From JADGGV01 sp035715725 (GTDB lineage: Bacteria > Gemmatimonadota > Gemmatimonadetes > Longimicrobiales > RSA9): a stretch of 64,000 nucleotides of DNA. The position numbers were made by a program, and so were the translations under genes. Below are positions 26,237-35,930 of the stretch, piece by piece. The stretch lies in the NCBI GenBank assembly GCA_035715725.1, contig DASTKT010000012.1, forward strand, positions 1 through 64,000, read 5' to 3'. The stretch's first letter is position 1. Each line of letters begins with the position of its first letter. Below the pieces are notes generated by a model. It was not told the DNA's origin, searched no databases, and saw only the letters and a list, made by a program, of their open reading frames with translations.

Positions 26237-28854
26237 GCGCCGGGGGATCGCGCCGGCTGCGCTGGCCGTGGCGGACGCGGAGCGAGATCGAGGCGGAGGT
26301 GGACGAGGAGATCGCGTTCCACCTGGACATGCGGACGCGGCAGCTGGTGGGCGCGGGGCTGAGTTCGGAAGCGGCGCGGGCGCAGGCGCTGCGCGAGTTC
26401 GGCGACGTCGCGGCGGCCCGCGCGTCGCTGCGGGCGTCGGACGAGCGCGGGGAGGAGCGGCGCCGCCGGCGGGAGTGGCTGGCCGAGGTGAGGCAGGATG
26501 GGCGCTTCAGCCTGCGGGCGCTGCGGCGGAACCCCGGCTTCGCGCTGGTGGCGGTGCTGACGCTGGCGCTGGGGATCGGCGCGAACACGGCGATCTTCAG
26601 CGTGGTGAACGGGATCCTGCTGCGCCCGCTGCCGTACCGGTCGGCGGATCGGCTGGTGGTCGCCGGGATGTCGCTGCCGGACTACCGGGACGTGGTGGAG
26701 CGGTCCAACGTCTTCGAGGCGACGTCGGTGTGGGCGACGAACATCTACAAGCTGGCGACGGATTCCGGGGAGCCGGAGCAGGTCATGGGCGCCGTCGTCT
26801 CGCCGGCGTTCTTTCCGATGCTGGCGGCGCCGGCGCTGGGTCGCACGTTCCGGCCGGAGGAGGACCGCGCGCCGCTGGCGGTCATCAGCCACGGGTTGTG
26901 GCAGCGCCGCTTCGGAGGGGATCGCGGCGTGCTGGGGCGCACGCTGCGGCTGAGCGGCGATGTGTACACGATCGTGGGCGTGATGCCGCCGTCCTTCGAG
27001 TTCCCGGACGCGTCGTTCGAGGTGTGGGTGCCGCTGGGCTCGGCGATGGTGAAGGTGCCGGAGCAGGAGCTGAACCGGTCGCTGCGCATCTTCCGGGTGC
27101 TCGGCCGTCTCCGGCCGGGCGTGGACATGGCGCGGGTCCGGGCGGACGCCCGGGCCATCTCGGCGCGCCTCGCCCGGGAGCATCCCGACACGAACGAGGG
27201 GGTCCAGCTCGAGTTCGAGCCGCTCTACGACCGCGTCGTCGGGGCGGTCCGGCCGGCGCTGCTGATCCTGCTCGGGGCCGTGGGGTTCGTGCTCCTCATC
27301 GCCTGCGCGAACGTGGCGAACCTGCTGCTGGCCCGGACCACGGCCCGCGCACGCGAGATGGCGGTGCGGCGCGCGCTGGGCGCGGGCCGCGGCCGCCTGG
27401 CGCGCCAGCTCCTTACGGAGAGCGTCGTCCTCGCCCTCGCGGGAGGCGCGCTCGGCGTCGGGCTGGCGGCCTGGCTGCTCCGGACGCTGCCGCATCTCGG
27501 CACCGACCTCCCGCGCCTGGCGGAGGTGGGCGTGGACGCGCGCGTGCTCGCCTTCGCCGCCCTCGCCACCCTGGCGACGTCGGTGCTCTTCGGCCTGGCG
27601 CCGGCGCTGCACGGCGCGGGCGAGGCGGTGGCGGAGGCGCTGAAGGAAGGGGGTCGCGGCGCCGTCGGCGGCGGCCGGGGCGGAGTGCTGCGGCGCGGGC
27701 TCATCGTCGCCGAGATCGCGCTCTCGATGGTCGTCCTGGTGGGCGCGGGACTGCTCGTTCGCAGCCTCGTCCGCATGCTGGACCAGGACGTCGGCTTCCA
27801 GCCGGCCGGGCTGCTCACGACGAACGTCGAGCTCTTCCACTACGAGAACCCGGCCCGACGCGCGGTCATGCTGGACCAGGTGATCCGGCGCGTGGCGGCG
27901 CTCCCCGGCGTGGCGGCGGTGGGCGCCGGCACGGGCCTGCCGCCGCGCACGGCCCAGCGAGGGACCGGCTTCCTGGTGGCCGGTCGCGTCCCCGACGAGG
28001 TCGAGCGGGCCCGCGCCTACTTCCTGGCCGTGACGCCGGCGTACTTCGCCGCCATGGGGGCGCCGGTGCTGCGCGGCCGCGCCTTCCGGGACTCCGACGG
28101 CGCCGGCGACGCCCCCGTCGTCATCATCAACAAGACGCTCGCGGCGCGGCTCTTCCCGGGGCGCGACCCGATCGGCGCACAGCTCGAGCTGGTCGACCCG
28201 GACCAGGACTCCACGTGGCGGACCATCGTCGGCGTGGTGCCGGACATCCGCTACCAGGGGCTCGACGATCCGGGCGACGCCGCCATCTACACGCCGTTCC
28301 CCCAGACGCCGTTCCTCTGGGCGAACCTCATGGTGCGCGCGCACGGCCCGCCGCGTCGCCTCGAGCAGGCGCTGCGCGCGGCCATCGAGTCGGTGGACCC
28401 GCAGCTCACGCCCGCCCGCATCGAGGCCATGGAGGAGCTGGTCTCGGAGAGCGTCGCCCAGCGCCGCTTCCACACGCTCCTGCTGACCGGCTTCGCGCTC
28501 CTGGCCACGCTCCTCGCCGCCGTCGGGATCTACGGTGTCATCGCGTACTCGGTCTCGCAGCGGACGAGAGAGATCGGTGTCCGCCTCGCCCTCGGCGCGG
28601 CGCCCCGCGCCGTGATCCGGAGCGTGCTGCGAGAGGGGCTCGGGCTGGCGCTCGCCGGCGTGGCGATCGGCCTGCTCGCCGCCCTCGGGCTCACCCGCAT
28701 GATGACGAGCCTCCTGTACGGCGTCTCCCCGACCGACGCCACGACCCTCGCCGGCGTCGCCGCGCTGCTCGTCGTCGTGGCCGGGGTGGCCAGCGGGGTG
28801 CCCGCGTGGCGCGCGGCCCGCGTCGATCCGCTCGTCGCGCTCCGGCACGACTAG
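26233..28854 (+). CDS. ADOP-type MacB/FtsX-like permease
   Basis: The protein has 873 residues. A cytosolic N-terminal PadR-associated segment (about 10-85: EIEAEVDEEIAFHLDMRT) precedes two MacB_PCD-FtsX modules. The first has GIGANTAIFSVVNGILLRPLP at its N-terminal helix and LLIACANVANLLLART at its FtsX core; the second has AVGIYGVIAYSVSQRTREIG near the C-terminus. These large permeases lack an encoded ATPase partner nearby and are of unproven function, perhaps in efflux or lipoprotein handling. The GTG start follows GGGGGAGG within padR. Confidence 0.92.
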   Translation: MSAGGSRRLRWPWRTRSEIEAEVDEEIAFHLDMRTRQLVGAGLSSEAARAQALREFGDVAAARASLRASDERGEERRRRREWLAEVRQDGRFSLRALRRNPGFALVAVLTLALGIGANTAIFSVVNGILLRPLPYRSADRLVVAGMSLPDYRDVVERSNVFEATSVWATNIYKLATDSGEPEQVMGAVVSPAFFPMLAAPALGRTFRPEEDRAPLAVISHGLWQRRFGGDRGVLGRTLRLSGDVYTIVGVMPPSFEFPDASFEVWVPLGSAMVKVPEQELNRSLRIFRVLGRLRPGVDMARVRADARAISARLAREHPDTNEGVQLEFEPLYDRVVGAVRPALLILLGAVGFVLLIACANVANLLLARTTARAREMAVRRALGAGRGRLARQLLTESVVLALAGGALGVGLAAWLLRTLPHLGTDLPRLAEVGVDARVLAFAALATLATSVLFGLAPALHGAGEAVAEALKEGGRGAVGGGRGGVLRRGLIVAEIALSMVVLVGAGLLVRSLVRMLDQDVGFQPAGLLTTNVELFHYENPARRAVMLDQVIRRVAALPGVAAVGAGTGLPPRTAQRGTGFLVAGRVPDEVERARAYFLAVTPAYFAAMGAPVLRGRAFRDSDGAGDAPVVIINKTLAARLFPGRDPIGAQLELVDPDQDSTWRTIVGVVPDIRYQGLDDPGDAAIYTPFPQTPFLWANLMVRAHGPPRRLEQALRAAIESVDPQLTPARIEAMEELVSESVAQRRFHTLLLTGFALLATLLAAVGIYGVIAYSVSQRTREIGVRLALGAAPRAVIRSVLREGLGLALAGVAIGLLAALGLTRMMTSLLYGVSPTDATTLAGVAALLVVVAGVASGVPAWRAARVDPLVALRHD

Positions 28855-28972
28855 CGGGCGCTCCGGCACGACGAGCGGGCGCTCCGTCCGCTCGCGGGGG
28901 TCCGCCCGTCACAGCCGGGGGCCGCCCGGCACGGCGGGGACCGCCCGGCACGGCGGGGGCCGCCAAGCCGCC
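28839..28972. repeat. Short tandem repeats across and after the permease stop
   Basis: A 21-bp unit (gctccggcacgactagcggg plus c) covers the permease stop at 28839-28859 and is repeated at 28860-28880 with one change, tag to gag. Further on, three 19-bp units of gggggccgcccggcacggc type run from about 28916 to 28972. The gap 28855-29099 otherwise holds nothing I recognise. Confidence 0.7.
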
Positions 28973-29099
28973 GGGGTGAAGAGCGCCGGCCCCCGCGGCC
29001 TTGCCCGGCGCACCCCGCCGCCCGACCTTGCGCGTGACGTCGGCGCGGCGGCGCCCGGTGCCGCCGCGCCTCCCCACACCCCGTGTCCCCGACCGCGTC

Positions 29100-29522
29100 A
29101 TGACCGACGACATCTCCGGCGCCGAGCGCCACAACATTTCCAGCGGCACCGCCTGGGAGCCCGTGGTCGGCTACTCCCGCGCCGTCCGCATCGGCCCGTT
29201 CGTGCACGTGGCCGGCACGACCGCCACGGACGAGGAAGGGCGCATCGTCGCCCCCGGCGACGCCTACGCGCAGGCCGCCCAGGCGCTGCGCAACATCCGC
29301 CGCGCCCTCGAGCGCGCCGGCGCCCGCCTCGAGGACGTGGTCCGCACGCGCGTGTACGTCACGGACATCGCGCACTGGCAGGAGGTCGGCCGCGCGCACG
29401 GCGAGGTCTTCCGCGACATCCGGCCGGCCTCGACGATGGTCGAGGTCGGCGCCCTCGTCGATCCGGACATGCTGGTCGAGATCGAGGCGGAAGCGATCGT
29501 GCGGGGCGGGACGGGACGGTAG
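29100..29522 (+). CDS. RidA/YjgF-family protein
   Basis: This 140-residue protein belongs to the RidA family, whose members hydrolyse reactive enamine/imine intermediates. Conserved stretches include VAGTTATDEEGRIVAPGD, QALRNIRRALERAGA and VVRTRVYVTDI, with the catalytic-type Arg in TRVYVTD, and a C-terminal glutamate region VEIEAEAIV. The start at 29100 is chosen because homology begins soon after; in-frame starts upstream give low-complexity sequence. The YjgF subgroup and substrate are not clear. Confidence 0.9.
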   Translation: MTDDISGAERHNISSGTAWEPVVGYSRAVRIGPFVHVAGTTATDEEGRIVAPGDAYAQAAQALRNIRRALERAGARLEDVVRTRVYVTDIAHWQEVGRAHGEVFRDIRPASTMVEVGALVDPDMLVEIEAEAIVRGGTGR

Positions 29523-29642
29523 GCCGGCCGGAATCCCGGCGGCGCCGACGGGCTCGGGCCGGGTCCGGGAACCGCCTCACGCGGAGGCGTGGAGCCCCGG
29601 AGCGTCGCGGGGCGCTCGAGATTCGCCGGGGATCGTAGAAGC

Positions 29643-29668
29643 GCCCGGTGGAAAGCAACCCACCGGGC
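29643..29668. terminator. GC hairpin, first copy
   Basis: gcccggtgg (29643-29651) pairs with ccaccgggc (29660-29668). It lies 120 bp after the RidA stop, in the right place to terminate that transcript. It is near-identical to the hairpin at 30434-30463. Confidence 0.5.
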
Positions 29669-29697
29669 AGCGTCCGTACCGGAGCATCTTCGAGCTC

Positions 29698-29820
29698 GAG
29701 CGCGATCTCGATCTCGATCTCGTGTGTCGGTGTTTCGAGCCCGAGCCCAGCGCCGCCGGCGCGGCGCCCGAGCCCGAGCCCGTCCCCACGTCCGCGGGCC
29801 GCCGCACCTCGAGAAGTCTC
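29698..29820 (+). repeat. R1 dispersed intergenic repeat, copy A
   Basis: It starts with reiterated atctcg units, continues with cgagcccgagcccagcgccg and a mirrored gcccgagcccgagcccgtc, and then ccacgtccgcgggccgcc. The same ordered blocks recur at 38168-38280, 38468-38523 (reverse), 48740-48915 and 53491-53605. Confidence 0.7.
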
Positions 29821-30058
29821 CTAACAACGGCTCTGCGGTTTCTGGCCTGTTGCGTCGGGGCCCGCCGCGTACCCGGCGCTCCCCGGCGCGAAGCCGCCAC
29901 GCGCCGGAGGCAGGCGAGGCGGGTGGCGGCTTCGGTGCGGTATGCGAACCCAAGCCGCCAACGGCGCTCGGAGCCAGGGTGCGCGTGGCGAATTCGGTGC
30001 GCCTGGCGAACACAACCCGCCAACCGTGCCGCGACCGCTCGCGCTTGGCCGATTGCGT

Positions 30059-30110
30059 TCGGCCGCGGGGTTCGGCCGCGGGGCTCGGCCGCGGGGTTCG
30101 GCCGCGGGGC
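30059..30110. repeat. 13-bp tandem array
   Basis: Four perfect-length copies of tcggccgcgggg followed by an alternating t or c, then a degenerate fifth. The strict alternation makes it equally a 26-bp dimer repeated twice. Confidence 0.75.
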
Positions 30111-30433
30111 TCGGACGGCGTTTGGCGGGCCGGCGCCGGATTGCCGTCAACGCCGCACGCGTATGCGCCTCCCGACGGCCTTGCGGCCTTCCCGGCGATC
30201 ATCGCCGTGGAGGCCGCACGCGTCTCCGCGACGCCGGCGCGTGCGGCGTTCATGGCAACCGGGTCGCAACCCATGCCCGACTGGACGCCGCGAGCCCGGA
30301 CACCCCGGTGAACTCCACGAAGCCACCGGCGTCTGGCCGGTTGCGCCACGCCCCGGCGCGTACCCCCGCTCACGCGGAGACGCGGAGACGCGGAGGGTGC
30401 CCGGGCGTTCGAGACGTACCGGGGGTGTGAGAA

Positions 30434-30463
30434 GCGCCCGGTGGGCAGCAACCCACCGGGCGC
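30434..30463. terminator. GC hairpin, second copy
   Basis: A perfect 12-bp stem, gcgcccggtggg (30434-30445) with its complement at 30452-30463, and a 6-nt loop cagcaa. It lies about 230 bp beyond the tricorn gene stop in its direction of transcription. Confidence 0.5.
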
Positions 30464-30695
30464 ATTCGTCTCCTGAATCAGAACAGCTCACTCAGGAGCT
30501 GGCTCGACCGTACCGTCGCGGACCCGACGAACTCCGGCTCCACCACTCCGCGTCTCCGCGTGAGCCGCCTCGAACGCTCGAGCGCCCGCGGACCCTGGCG
30601 CGAGCCGCCGGCCGCCCCTCCGTGTCCCCCGTGGCTCCGTGTGACACCGTTCCGTTCCCGTCCCGCCCGGCCGCCGGCTGAGAACCGGCGTCCGC

Positions 30696-33600
30696 TCACT
30701 GGTTCGTTGCCTTCGTGGCCACGGGCCGCTTCGGGCGGACGGGCGGCTTCGGCTCGGGGAGCAGCTTGACCGGGTTCTGCGCCAGCAGGCGGAGCGCCTC
30801 CTGCACGGCGCGCTCGAGCTGCGGGTCCTTGCCGGCGATCACGTCCTTCGGCGTCTGCTCGACCTCGATGTCGGGCGAGACGCCGATGTTCTCGACGTCC
30901 CACTCCCCCTTCAGGTTGTAGAAGCCGCCGCGCGGCGCGGTGATGGAGCCGCCGTCGGCGAGGCGGGGTGCATCCCAGATGCCGACGAGCCCGCCCCACG
31001 TCTTCATGCCGACGAGCGGGCCGATCTTCATCTGCTGGAACATGTAGGGGAGCATGTCGCCGCCGGAGCCAGCCATCTCGTTCACGATCATGACCTTGGG
31101 GCCCCAGATCCCGGCGCCGGGCGACGTCCACGACGTGCGCTGCCCGACGGGGTTGTTGAAGTAGCCGTGCAGCTTCCGGCTGAGCACGTCGATGATGTAG
31201 TCCGCGGCGGAGCCGCCGCCGTTGAAGCGCTCGTCGATGACGGCGCCCTGCCGGTCCTGCTGCGCGAAGTAGTAGCGGTTGAAGTTCGTGTAGCCGCCGC
31301 CCGCGGTGTTCGGGAGCCAGACGTAGGCGAGCTTGCCGCCGGAGAGCTGATCGACCTTGCGGCGGTTGTCCTCGATCCACGCGCGCTGCCGCAGCGCGGC
31401 CTCGCTCGGGACGGGCACGACGGTGACGAGGCGCGAGCCCTCGAGCGTGGGGCGGTCGTTCACGCGCAGGATCGTCTGCTTCCCGGCCGTGCCCTCGAAC
31501 GCGGAGTACGGCTCCGTCGGCGCGCGCAGCTCGACGCCGTTCACGGCGAGGATGTAGTCGCCGACGTGGACGTTCACGCCGGGCGCGCTGAGCGGCGCCT
31601 GGAGCTGCGGGTTCCAGTTCTCGCCGGAGTAGATGCGGGAGATGCGGTAGCGGCCGTCGGCGGCCTCGAGGTCGGCGCCGAGGAGCCCGACGGGCGGCGC
31701 GTCCACCTTGGGGAGGTCGCCGCCGCCGACGAACGTGTGGGCCAGCGCCAGCTCGCCCTGCATGACGTCGAGGAGGTAGGTCAGGTCGGCGCGGTGGCGG
31801 ACGTCGTCCACCATCGGCGAGTACATGCGCCAGACCGCGTCCCAGTCGGCGCCGTTCATGTTCGGCACGTACAGGTAGTCGCGCTCAATGCGCCACGCCT
31901 CGCGGAAGATCTGCTTCCACTCGGCGCGCGGGTCGATGCGCACCTTGAGCGCGGCGGTCTGGAGCGCGCCGTCGCCGGGCTTCGGCGGCGCGCCGCCGGC
32001 GTCCACGACGGCCCACGCGCCGGTGGGCATCCCCGTGTCCGTGCCCGCCTGGAAGAGCAGCTTCTTGCCATCCCCGGACACGCTGAACTGCGCACCCTCG
32101 CCGGTCTCGGCGATGGCCGGGACGAGGTCGACGGGCTTCTTCGTCTTCAGGTCGAAGCGGTGCAGCACGTCGGCGCGGTTCGGGATGCGCTCGACGTAGA
32201 AGATCTGGCCCTCGGCGCCGGCGACGAGGCCGGCGTAGTCCCGCGTCGGCACCGGGAGCGCGACGACGCGCTGCATGAAGCCGTCGAAATCGATGCGCAC
32301 GCGGGCCGGGGCGGCGGGCGCGGGCGCCGTCGCCGGCTTCTTCGGCGCGGCCTTCGCCGCGGTGTCGGCGGCGGGTGCGGCGGCGGCGGCACCCTCGTCG
32401 CCATGCTCGGGGAGGATCGGCGAAGGCTGGTCGGCGGCGAGCACGGCGAGGTAGATGCCGCGCTGGACCGGCCGGTCGTAGGAGCTCATGTCGAGCCAGC
32501 CGCTGTTCAGGCCGTAGTCCGTGCTGGCCAGGAAGTAGAGGTACTTGCCGTTCCGGTCCCACGCGGGCTTCACGGCGTCGGAGAGGCCGTCGGTGAGCTG
32601 GCGCGCCTTCCCATCGTCGAGCGAGTAGACGAAGATCGCGTGGAACTGCGTGTTCAGCCGCTTGGCGTAAGCGACGAAGCGGGAATCCGGCGACCAGACC
32701 GGGTCGATCGTGCGCTCCGGCGGCGCGAAGGCGTCGCCGTCGGCGCGCACCGCCTTCCCGGTGGCGACGTCCATGACCCACAGGTTCAGGCCGGCATCGG
32801 TGTAGAGCAGCTTCTTCCCGTCGGGCGACCACGCCGGCGTGTAGTAGAACGTGGGGTGGTCGAGCGCGATCTCGCGCGGCTTCTCGGCGCCATCCTGGTC
32901 GCCGATCATCAGGCGGTACTCGCCGGAGGCGTCGCTGAACCAGGCGATGCGCTTCCCGTCCGGCGACCAGACGGGGGCGTGGTCGTGGGCGCCGGAGGAC
33001 GAGGGGGTGAGGTCGCGCGCGTCGCCCTTGTCCTTGTCGACGGGGACGGTGACGACGTCGCCACGGGCCTCGAAGAGGGCGCGCACGCCGGTGGGGGAGA
33101 GCGACGGGTTCTCGAGCGCCTTGCCGACCTCGGCCCAGCGGGGCATGGCCCAGGGGAAGTCGCCGCGGACGCGGATGTCGACCTGCTGGTCCTGGCCGCT
33201 CGCCGGGTCGAGGAGGTGGATGTAGCCGGCCTGCTCGTAGACGACGGCGCCGCCGCCGGCGCCGAGCGACTTCACGTCGTAGTCGGCGTAGTGCGTGACC
33301 TGGCGCAGGTTCTTCGCGTCGACATCGTACGCCCAGACGTTCGTGGCCCAGTCGCGGTCGGAGAGGAAGTAGATCGTGCGGCCGAGCCAGACGGGCTGCG
33401 AGTCGCGGCTGTCCTTCCAGGGGAGCGTCTCGACGTCGTACGTCTTCAGGTCCATCACCCAGACCGGGCGGTTCTGGCCGCCGCGGTAGCTGCGCATCTC
33501 CTGCTCCCACGGCTCGACCGGCTGGTAGGCGATGCGCGCGCCGTCCGGCGCGTAGTCCCCGGCGGCGGCGCGCGGCATCGGCAGCGGCTCCGGCGCGCCA

Positions 33601-34037
33601 CCCTCCACGCTCACGCTCCAGAGGCGCGGGAACTGGATCGGCGCGCTCGTGCGCCCCGACGCGAAGACGACGCGCCGGCCGTCCGGCGTCCAGCCGCGCG
33701 CCTGGTCCGGCCCGGGATGCCACGTCAGGCGACGCGGCTCGCCACCCTCCGCGGGCACCACGTAGACATCCGGGTTGCCGCCGTACTCGCCGGTGAAGGC
33801 CAGCATGCGGCCATCCGGCGAGAGGTGCGGGTCGGACTCGACGCCGGGCAGCGAGGTGACGCGGTGCGCCTCGCCGCCGGCGCGGGGGACGATCCAGACG
33901 TCGCCGGCGTAGGCGAACGCGATGTCGCGCGCGCTCACGCTCGGCTGGCGCACGAGGCGAGTGGACTGGGCATGCGCGGGCGCGGCGCACGCGAGGAGCG
34001 CGACCGCGAGGGCGGCCGGAGCGAGTCGGCGCGGCAT
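30696..34037 (-). CDS. Secreted tricorn-type S41 protease
   Basis: This 1113-residue protein has a signal peptide (residues 1-24, APAHAQ end). Two WD40/TolB-like propeller regions follow (about 25-330 and 330-680, with repeated SPDGK/SPDGR motifs), then a linker rich in Ala and Pro (about 545-590), a tricorn C1 domain, a PDZ domain (about 825-900, including VHVGDYILAVNGVEL) and a C-terminal S41 peptidase core with the nucleophile Ser991 in NEMAGSGGDMLPY. It degrades peptides, probably in the periplasm. Size and order match bacterial tricorn homologues. The ATG follows TGGAG. Confidence 0.95.
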   Translation of the reverse strand: MPRRLAPAALAVALLACAAPAHAQSTRLVRQPSVSARDIAFAYAGDVWIVPRAGGEAHRVTSLPGVESDPHLSPDGRMLAFTGEYGGNPDVYVVPAEGGEPRRLTWHPGPDQARGWTPDGRRVVFASGRTSAPIQFPRLWSVSVEGGAPEPLPMPRAAAGDYAPDGARIAYQPVEPWEQEMRSYRGGQNRPVWVMDLKTYDVETLPWKDSRDSQPVWLGRTIYFLSDRDWATNVWAYDVDAKNLRQVTHYADYDVKSLGAGGGAVVYEQAGYIHLLDPASGQDQQVDIRVRGDFPWAMPRWAEVGKALENPSLSPTGVRALFEARGDVVTVPVDKDKGDARDLTPSSSGAHDHAPVWSPDGKRIAWFSDASGEYRLMIGDQDGAEKPREIALDHPTFYYTPAWSPDGKKLLYTDAGLNLWVMDVATGKAVRADGDAFAPPERTIDPVWSPDSRFVAYAKRLNTQFHAIFVYSLDDGKARQLTDGLSDAVKPAWDRNGKYLYFLASTDYGLNSGWLDMSSYDRPVQRGIYLAVLAADQPSPILPEHGDEGAAAAAPAADTAAKAAPKKPATAPAPAAPARVRIDFDGFMQRVVALPVPTRDYAGLVAGAEGQIFYVERIPNRADVLHRFDLKTKKPVDLVPAIAETGEGAQFSVSGDGKKLLFQAGTDTGMPTGAWAVVDAGGAPPKPGDGALQTAALKVRIDPRAEWKQIFREAWRIERDYLYVPNMNGADWDAVWRMYSPMVDDVRHRADLTYLLDVMQGELALAHTFVGGGDLPKVDAPPVGLLGADLEAADGRYRISRIYSGENWNPQLQAPLSAPGVNVHVGDYILAVNGVELRAPTEPYSAFEGTAGKQTILRVNDRPTLEGSRLVTVVPVPSEAALRQRAWIEDNRRKVDQLSGGKLAYVWLPNTAGGGYTNFNRYYFAQQDRQGAVIDERFNGGGSAADYIIDVLSRKLHGYFNNPVGQRTSWTSPGAGIWGPKVMIVNEMAGSGGDMLPYMFQQMKIGPLVGMKTWGGLVGIWDAPRLADGGSITAPRGGFYNLKGEWDVENIGVSPDIEVEQTPKDVIAGKDPQLERAVQEALRLLAQNPVKLLPEPKPPVRPKRPVATKATNQ

Positions 34038-34426
34038 CGGATCTCCAGGGGGATCGGGGTGGATCGTGGGGGTGGGTAATCATAGCGAACCCACATCGCG
34101 CGCGGAACGGTCGCAGCATCGGCCGGCGGGGCGTCAGCTTTCCGGGCGTTCGCTGCGTTCCTGGACTGCAGTCACGCGAAGAGCGCGAAGCGGGACGGAA
34201 AGACGCGAAGAGCTCGCGGGCGGTGGCGGGCGGCCGGGGTACGCACCCTCGTTTTGCGCGTCGTTCCGGGCATCCGAGAGGGCGCGGGATGGAACCATGA
34301 ACGGGGTCGTCGACGTCCCCCCGGGCGGCTTCGGGCGCCCGGCTCGGCGGCTTACCGTTGTCCTCCGCGCTCTTCGCGTGACCTGTCGAACCATCCGACG
34401 CCCGCGGCGCCCGCGCGGGCCGGGCC
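34038..34426. repeat. Gene-free gap with R2-type inverted pair
   Basis: No supportable gene. tcacgcgaagagcgcgaag at about 34172 and its inverse cctccgcgctcttcgcgtgac ending near 34386 face each other about 170 bp apart. A second partial unit, gacgcgaagagc, follows the left copy at about 34203. This is the same paired arrangement seen at 16996-17459. Confidence 0.6.
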
Positions 34427-35704
34427 CTAGACCAGCCGCACCAGGTAGTTGTCCTTCTTCCCCTTGCGGAGCAGCACGACGCGGCCGTCGAGGGCGTCCT
34501 CGACGGTGACCCGGCGCTCGACCTCGGAGAGGCGCTCGCCGTTGAGGTAGACGCCGCCGCCGGCGAGGAGCCGGCGGGCCTCGCTCTTCGAGGAGGCGAC
34601 GCCGGTCTCGGCGAGCAGGTCGACGATCGGGACGCCGTCCCCTTCCAGCCGCTGGCGCGGCAGCTCCGTGGAGGGGACGTCGGCGAAGACGTCGAGCAGC
34701 TCGGCGGCCGGGAGGTCCTGCGGCGGGCGGCTGCCGAAGAGGACGGCGGTGGCGCGCTCGGCGCGCTCGAGCCCCTCGTCGCCATGGACGAGACGCGTGA
34801 CCTCGACGGCGAGCCGGCGCTGCGCGGCGCGGGAGGCGGCGTTCGCGCGCTGCTCGGCCATGATGCCGGCGATCTCGGGGAGCGGGAGGAACGTGAACGC
34901 CTTCAGGTAGTGCTCGGCGTCGCGGTCGTCCGTGTTCAGCCAGAACTGGTAGAAGCGGAAGGGCGAGGTGCGCTCCGGGTCGAGCCAGACGGTGCCGGCC
35001 TCGGTCTTCCCGAACTTCGTGCCGCTGGCCGTGGTGACGAGCGGGAGGACGATGCCGTGCGCGGATCGGCCGCGGCTGCGCCGGATCAGCTCCATCCCCG
35101 CCGTGATGTTGCCCCACTGGTCGCTGCCGCCCATCTGGAGCGTGACGCCTTCCCGGTCGGAGAGGACGAGGAAGTCGTACGCCTGGAGCAGCATGTACGC
35201 GAACTCGGTGAAGGAGATGCCCTCCTCGTGCTCGAGGCGCCGCGCCACCGAGTCCTTGGCCAGCATGTAGTTGACCGTGAAGTGCTTGCCGACGTCGCGC
35301 AGGAACTCGACGAGACCGACGCTGCCGAGCCACTCGTGGTTGTCGATGAGGCGGGCGGCGAACTCGCCCTCGAAGTCGAGGAAGCGGCTGAGCTGCGCGC
35401 GCAGCCCCTGCACGTTGCGCTCGACCTCCGCGCGCGTCAGCAGCGGCCGCTCGTTCGCCTTGCCGCTCGGGTCGCCGATCATGCCGGTGCCGCCGCCGAC
35501 GAGGGCGATCGGCCGATGGCCGGCGCGCTGCAGCCGCGCGAGCGCGAGGATCGGCAGCAGGCTGCCGACGTGGAGGCTGGAGGCCGTCGGATCGAAGCCG
35601 ATGTAGCCCGTGACCGGACCGGCGTCGAAGATCTCGCGCGCGCCTTCGCTGGCGCCCTGAACGAGGCCGCGGGCCTCGAGCTCGTCGAAGAAGTTGGTCG
35701 GCAT
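34427..35704 (-). CDS. tyrS: Tyrosyl-tRNA synthetase
   Basis: This 425-residue class I synthetase attaches tyrosine to tRNA-Tyr. The HIGH-type motif is in SSLHVGSLLP (about 47-52), followed by GDPSGK. The tyrosine-binding region includes GGSDQWGNI and the KMSKS-type loop is KFGKTEAG, the usual TyrS variant. A C-terminal S4 RNA-binding domain (about 355-425) ends in GKKDNYLVRL. Length is normal. No strong ribosome site precedes the ATG at 35704, and I see no T-box-like leader; the upstream DNA is instead a large GC-rich inverted repeat. Confidence 0.97.
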   Translation of the reverse strand: MPTNFFDELEARGLVQGASEGAREIFDAGPVTGYIGFDPTASSLHVGSLLPILALARLQRAGHRPIALVGGGTGMIGDPSGKANERPLLTRAEVERNVQGLRAQLSRFLDFEGEFAARLIDNHEWLGSVGLVEFLRDVGKHFTVNYMLAKDSVARRLEHEEGISFTEFAYMLLQAYDFLVLSDREGVTLQMGGSDQWGNITAGMELIRRSRGRSAHGIVLPLVTTASGTKFGKTEAGTVWLDPERTSPFRFYQFWLNTDDRDAEHYLKAFTFLPLPEIAGIMAEQRANAASRAAQRRLAVEVTRLVHGDEGLERAERATAVLFGSRPPQDLPAAELLDVFADVPSTELPRQRLEGDGVPIVDLLAETGVASSKSEARRLLAGGGVYLNGERLSEVERRVTVEDALDGRVVLLRKGKKDNYLVRLV

Positions 35705-35930
35705 GGCCGGGTTGCCCGAAAGTTCAGGATGCGTTGTCTGACCGGTAAAGTTACGGGAAAAGCGGGCGGGGCGGAACGGAGGGGGAGCAGGGTGGAGCGC
35801 GAGCCCGGCGGCGGGGCCAACTGCGGGTCCAACTTCGGGCGAGGGCGGCTGCTTCGGGCGGGGGCGGGGGCGGGCGCGGGGGCGGGGACTGCGGAGGCCA
35901 CTACGGGCCCGACGGCGGGCATGGGCGGGT

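Larger units (their letters stand above)
29523..30695. other. 1.2-kb gene-free repeat region
   Basis: No reading frame here shows recognisable protein motifs. Contents are: an R1-type repeat (29698-29820), two copies of a roughly 70-90-bp direct repeat (about 29578-29672 and 30364-30463) each ending in a GC hairpin, a 13-bp tandem array (30059-30110), and R2-type units at 30371-30400, 30545-30565 and 30622-30650. It separates RidA (plus strand) from the convergent tricorn gene. Confidence 0.6.

Noticed and set aside
30059..30110. CRISPR-like array
   Set aside because: Units of 13 bp are contiguous with no spacers, and no cas gene is in the window.
29589..30430. Open frames of 100-390 codons in the RidA-tricorn gap
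   Set aside because: All are Arg/Ala/Pro low-complexity translations of repeats, without ribosome sites or recognisable motifs, and they overlap on both strands.
35705..35760. T-box riboswitch upstream of tyrS
   Set aside because: No T-box sequence or specifier/terminator arrangement is visible; the leader is short and then turns into repeats.
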